A stretch of 8,528 nt of DNA from Sphingomonadaceae bacterium. GTDB lineage: Bacteria; Pseudomonadota; Alphaproteobacteria; Sphingomonadales; Sphingomonadaceae. The position numbers and the translations under genes are program-made. Shown here piece by piece: positions 7,418-8,528 of the stretch. The DNA is taken from assembly GCA_019245455.1 (NCBI GenBank), contig JAFARM010000243.1, positions 1 to 8,528 of the forward strand, written 5' to 3'. Every line of letters starts with the position of its first letter. The stretch's first letter is position 1. The notes beneath the pieces were generated by a model. That model was not told the DNA's origin. It did no database searches and was given only the letters and a program-made list of their open reading frames with translations.

Positions 7418-8528
7418 TCAATCCCGCGTCCACGGATCGAGGATCGTGTCGCGCGGGCTTGGCTCGGTCGCCGGATAGTCGAGGCTGAAGTGCAGCCCCC
7501 GGCTCTCGCGCCGCCGCCGCGCCGAGCGGACGATGAGGTCGGCGACCTGCACCAGGTTGCGCAGCTCGATCAGGTCCGGGGTGACGCGGAAATCGCTGTA
7601 ATACTCATGGACCTCCTTCCTGAGCGTCTTGACCCGGTGCGCGGCGCGCTCCAGCCGCTTGTTGGTGCGGACGATGCCGACATAGTCCCACATGAAGCGG
7701 CGCAATTCCGCCCAGTTGTGGCTGACGACGACCTCCTCGTCGGAGTCGGTGACGCGGCTCTCGTCCCACGGGCGCGTCGGCGGCGGTTCGGGGAGCGCCT
7801 CCCAGCGCGCGGCGACGTCGTCGGCCACCGCCACGCCGAACACCAGGCATTCGAGAAGCGAGTTCGACGCCAGCCGGTTCGCCCCGTGCAGCCCCGACTG
7901 CGACACCTCGCCGACCGCGTACAGCCCGGCAAGGTCGGTGCGGCCATGGAGGTCGACCAGCACCCCGCCGCAGGTATAGTGCGCCGCCGGCACCACCGGG
8001 ATCGGCTGCTTGGTCGCGTCGATGCCGAGCTCCAGCAGCCGCGCATGGATCGTCGGAAAGTGGTGGACGATGAAGTTCGCGCCCAGGTGCGTCATGTCGA
8101 GGTGGACGAAGCTCAGGCCGAGCCGCTTGATCTCGGCGTCGATCGCGCGGGCGACGATGTCGCGCGGAGCGAGCTCCATCCGCTCGTCGTATCGCGCCAT
8201 GAAGCGCTCGCCGCCCGGCCCGCCGGCGTGGGGCGGCAGGCGCAGCTGCCCGCCCTCGCCGCGCATCGCCTCGGTGATGAGGAAGTTCTTGACTTGGCTG
8301 TGGTAGAGGCAGGTCGGGTGGAACTGGTTGAACTCCATGTTCGACACCCGGCACCCCGCGCGCCACGCCATGGCGATGCCGTCGCCGGTCGAGCCGTCGG
8401 GGTTGGTCGAGTATTGGTACACCCGCCTCGCTCCGCCCGTGGCCAGCACGACGGCGCGGCCGGTGAAGCGCTCGACGCGGCGGCTTTCGACATCGAGCGC
8501 GTAGACGCCGTGGCAGGCGCGGCTGACG
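7418..8528 (-). CDS. nadB: L-aspartate oxidase NadB, 5'-truncated by the window edge
   Basis: NadB is a cytoplasmic FAD enzyme that oxidises L-aspartate to iminoaspartate, the first step of NAD synthesis from aspartate; NadA uses the product. The window holds the last 369 residues; about 165-170 N-terminal residues, including the FAD-binding GxGxxG, lie beyond the right edge. The GTG near 8449 is internal, since the frame continues with [20 protein letters not shown] before the LATGG motif. Diagnostic motifs: [11 protein letters not shown] (65-75), [22 protein letters not shown] (109-130), [10 protein letters not shown] (183-192), [31 protein letters not shown] (201-231). The histidines of FHPT and HYTCGG and the arginines of PRDIV and ANRLAS match substrate-binding or catalytic residues of the E. 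coli enzyme. ELAPRD and the short C-terminal helical domain distinguish it from succinate dehydrogenase or fumarate reductase flavoproteins. No nadA or nadC is in the window. The purE gene follows on the same strand. Confidence 0.96.
   Translation of the reverse strand, partial: VSRACHGVYALDVESRRVERFTGRAVVLATGGARRVYQYSTNPDGSTGDGIAMAWRAGCRVSNMEFNQFHPTCLYHSQVKNFLITEAMRGEGGQLRLPPHAGGPGGERFMARYDERMELAPRDIVARAIDAEIKRLGLSFVHLDMTHLGANFIVHHFPTIHARLLELGIDATKQPIPVVPAAHYTCGGVLVDLHGRTDLAGLYAVGEVSQSGLHGANRLASNSLLECLVFGVAVADDVAARWEALPEPPPTRPWDESRVTDSDEEVVVSHNWAELRRFMWDYVGIVRTNKRLERAAHRVKTLRKEVHEYYSDFRVTPDLIELRNLVQVADLIVRSARRRRESRGLHFSLDYPATEPSPRDTILDPWTRD

Overview
The window is very GC-rich, with dense, closely packed genes. 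It reads as an ordinary chromosomal segment of an alphaproteobacterium, most probably a member of the Sphingomonadales. That placement is inferred from the base composition, the style of the TamB C-terminus, and an extragenic palindrome whose translation (ending WVPAFAGMT) is a familiar artefact in sphingomonad and other proteobacterial genomes. I see no phage, transposon, CRISPR, tRNA or rRNA signal.

Layout. A plus-strand block fills the left two thirds: the 3' part of a large tamB gene (outer-membrane biogenesis), a 68-codon arginine-rich small ORF, a short intergenic region with a 22-bp palindrome next to a candidate promoter, a TetR-family regulator, and a SelO-type protein adenylyltransferase whose GTG start overlaps the tetR stop by 4 bases. 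A minus-strand block fills the right third and is read right to left: the 3' part of nadB (L-aspartate oxidase, NAD synthesis), a 127-base gap dominated by a nearly perfect long hairpin repeat, then purE and purK (AIR carboxylation, purine synthesis) separated by only 2 bases. The two blocks converge, with 15 bases between the selO and purK stops.

How the genes relate. PurK and PurE catalyse consecutive steps and almost certainly form one translationally coupled unit. NadB lies upstream on the same strand and may be co-transcribed, but the hairpin repeat sits between it and purE. TetR and SelO look like a two-gene operon, probably autoregulated through the palindrome upstream. TamB and the small ORF may share a transcript.

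The most interesting parts are the TetR-SelO operon with its candidate operator, the SelO variant lacking the C-terminal redox cysteine tail, the palindrome in the purE leader, and the cationic small protein after tamB. I found no convincing evidence of an entirely new multi-gene system; most of the window is housekeeping.
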